The position numbers were made by a program, and so were the translations under genes. A DNA stretch of 6,428 nt, taken from the NCBI GenBank assembly GCA_009927195.1, contig RFNL01000101.1, forward strand, positions 1-6,428, read 5' to 3'. This stretch comes from Betaproteobacteria bacterium (GTDB taxonomy: Bacteria > Pseudomonadota > Gammaproteobacteria > Burkholderiales > Burkholderiaceae_C). Of the stretch, positions 5,929 to 6,428 are shown piece after piece (position 1 is the stretch's first letter; every line of letters begins with the position of its first letter). The notes below the pieces were generated by a model. The model made no database searches. It was given only the letters and a program-made list of their open reading frames with translations, and was not told the DNA's origin.

Positions 5929-6428
5929 TGAAGCAAGGCCTGTCACTGCGCGTCTCCCAACATCTGGCGCTCACGCCCCAGTTGCAGCAGTCAATTCGCC
6001 TGCTCCAACTCTCCACCATGGAGTTGAGCCAAGAGATCGATCAAATGCTCGACGACAACCCGTTTCTGGAAAAAGAAGTCGAAGAGGCCCCCCGGGAAGA
6101 GTTTGGCTTGGCCAAGGCCGATGCCCCAGCCCAAAACGATGGCGAGGAGGCGATGGACTTTGTGCCTGGCGCTGGCGTGAGCGAGGTGGCGGTGGACAAC
6201 AGCGCCAGCGACACCGAGCCCACGGTGGACGGTGTGGCCGAGAGTTGGGAAGGCGACGGCAGCACCGACACCCATGCCGACGATCCCGAGTGGGGGGGCG
6301 ACGCGCCGGCGCGCAATGGGGCCAATGAGGGCGACGACACCGATGCCACCGAGTTGGCGCGCAGCCAAGAGTCGCTCACCGCTTTCTTGCACCGCCAAGC
6401 CTTGGCCCTGCGCTTGAGCGAGACCGAT
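5928..6428 (+). CDS. rpoN: RNA polymerase sigma-54 factor RpoN, N-terminal 167 residues (cut by right window edge)
   Basis: RpoN directs RNA polymerase to -24/-12 promoters, which open only with an ATP-dependent enhancer-binding activator. It commonly controls nitrogen, motility and carbon-use genes. Residues 1-50 are the typical Region I, Leu/Gln-rich with LTPQLQQSIRLLQLST (15-30) and DDNPFLE (42-48), which contacts activators and keeps the holoenzyme closed. Region II (about 48-142) is strongly acidic, with 29 Asp/Glu against 4 Lys/Arg by my count, and contains several Gly/Ala/Asp/Thr stretches. Region III, the core-binding part, begins near ELARSQESLTAFLHRQALAL (142-161). The core, DNA-binding HTH and RpoN box lie outside the window. 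The ATG overlaps the lptB stop by one base; upstream GGTGAG (5908-5913) is a weak, distant ribosome-binding site, so coupling to lptB is likely. Confidence 0.95.
   Translation, partial: MKQGLSLRVSQHLALTPQLQQSIRLLQLSTMELSQEIDQMLDDNPFLEKEVEEAPREEFGLAKADAPAQNDGEEAMDFVPGAGVSEVAVDNSASDTEPTVDGVAESWEGDGSTDTHADDPEWGGDAPARNGANEGDDTDATELARSQESLTAFLHRQALALRLSETD

Noticed and set aside
5011..5946. 311-codon minus-strand open frame
   Set aside because: Antisense to lptA and lptB, both unmistakable; mirror frame.
5991..6398. 135-codon minus-strand open frame
   Set aside because: Antisense to the rpoN Region II coding sequence; low-complexity translation and no start signal.

Overview
The window reads as chromosomal core sequence from a betaproteobacterium in Burkholderiales, most likely Comamonadaceae (Limnohabitans/Rhodoferax-like). 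The reasons are GC-rich DNA with heavy TTG leucine use, protein sequences that look like that family from memory, and the orders argS–SPOR–dsbA and lptA–lptB–rpoN. The genus is a guess; no database was searched.

Layout. (1) Positions 1-1292, minus strand: the first 430 codons of malate synthase G (glcB), cut by the left edge. (2) Positions 1293-1388: a 96-bp divergent spacer with three inverted repeats and probable back-to-back promoters. (3) Positions 1389-4374, plus strand: argS (arginyl-tRNA synthetase), a membrane-anchored SPOR-domain protein, and a DsbA-type periplasmic thiol oxidase. The gaps are 11 and 35 bp, so this is probably one transcript. (4) Positions 4375-4564: a 190-bp non-coding spacer with small hairpins and a good -10 box just before lptA. 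(5) Positions 4565-6428, plus strand: lptA, lptB and the 5' part of rpoN (sigma-54). These overlap by 4 and 1 bases, so they are probably translationally coupled.

How the genes fit together. GlcB condenses glyoxylate with acetyl-CoA and is transcribed away from the rest. ArgS serves translation. The SPOR protein (septal peptidoglycan), DsbA (disulfides of envelope proteins) and LptA/LptB (lipopolysaccharide transport) all serve the cell envelope. DsbA has a plausible indirect link to Lpt, because LptD needs disulfides in E. coli. RpoN follows lptB, as in many proteobacteria.

There is no mobile element, CRISPR array, tRNA, rRNA or clearly novel system here. The points worth a second look are modest: near-leaderless starts for argS and lptA that share a TA(A/C)AATCGCG core, a Tat-like signal on DsbA, lptA lying directly after dsbA with no lptC or kdsC upstream, a long acidic Region II in RpoN, and the dyads in the glcB–argS spacer.
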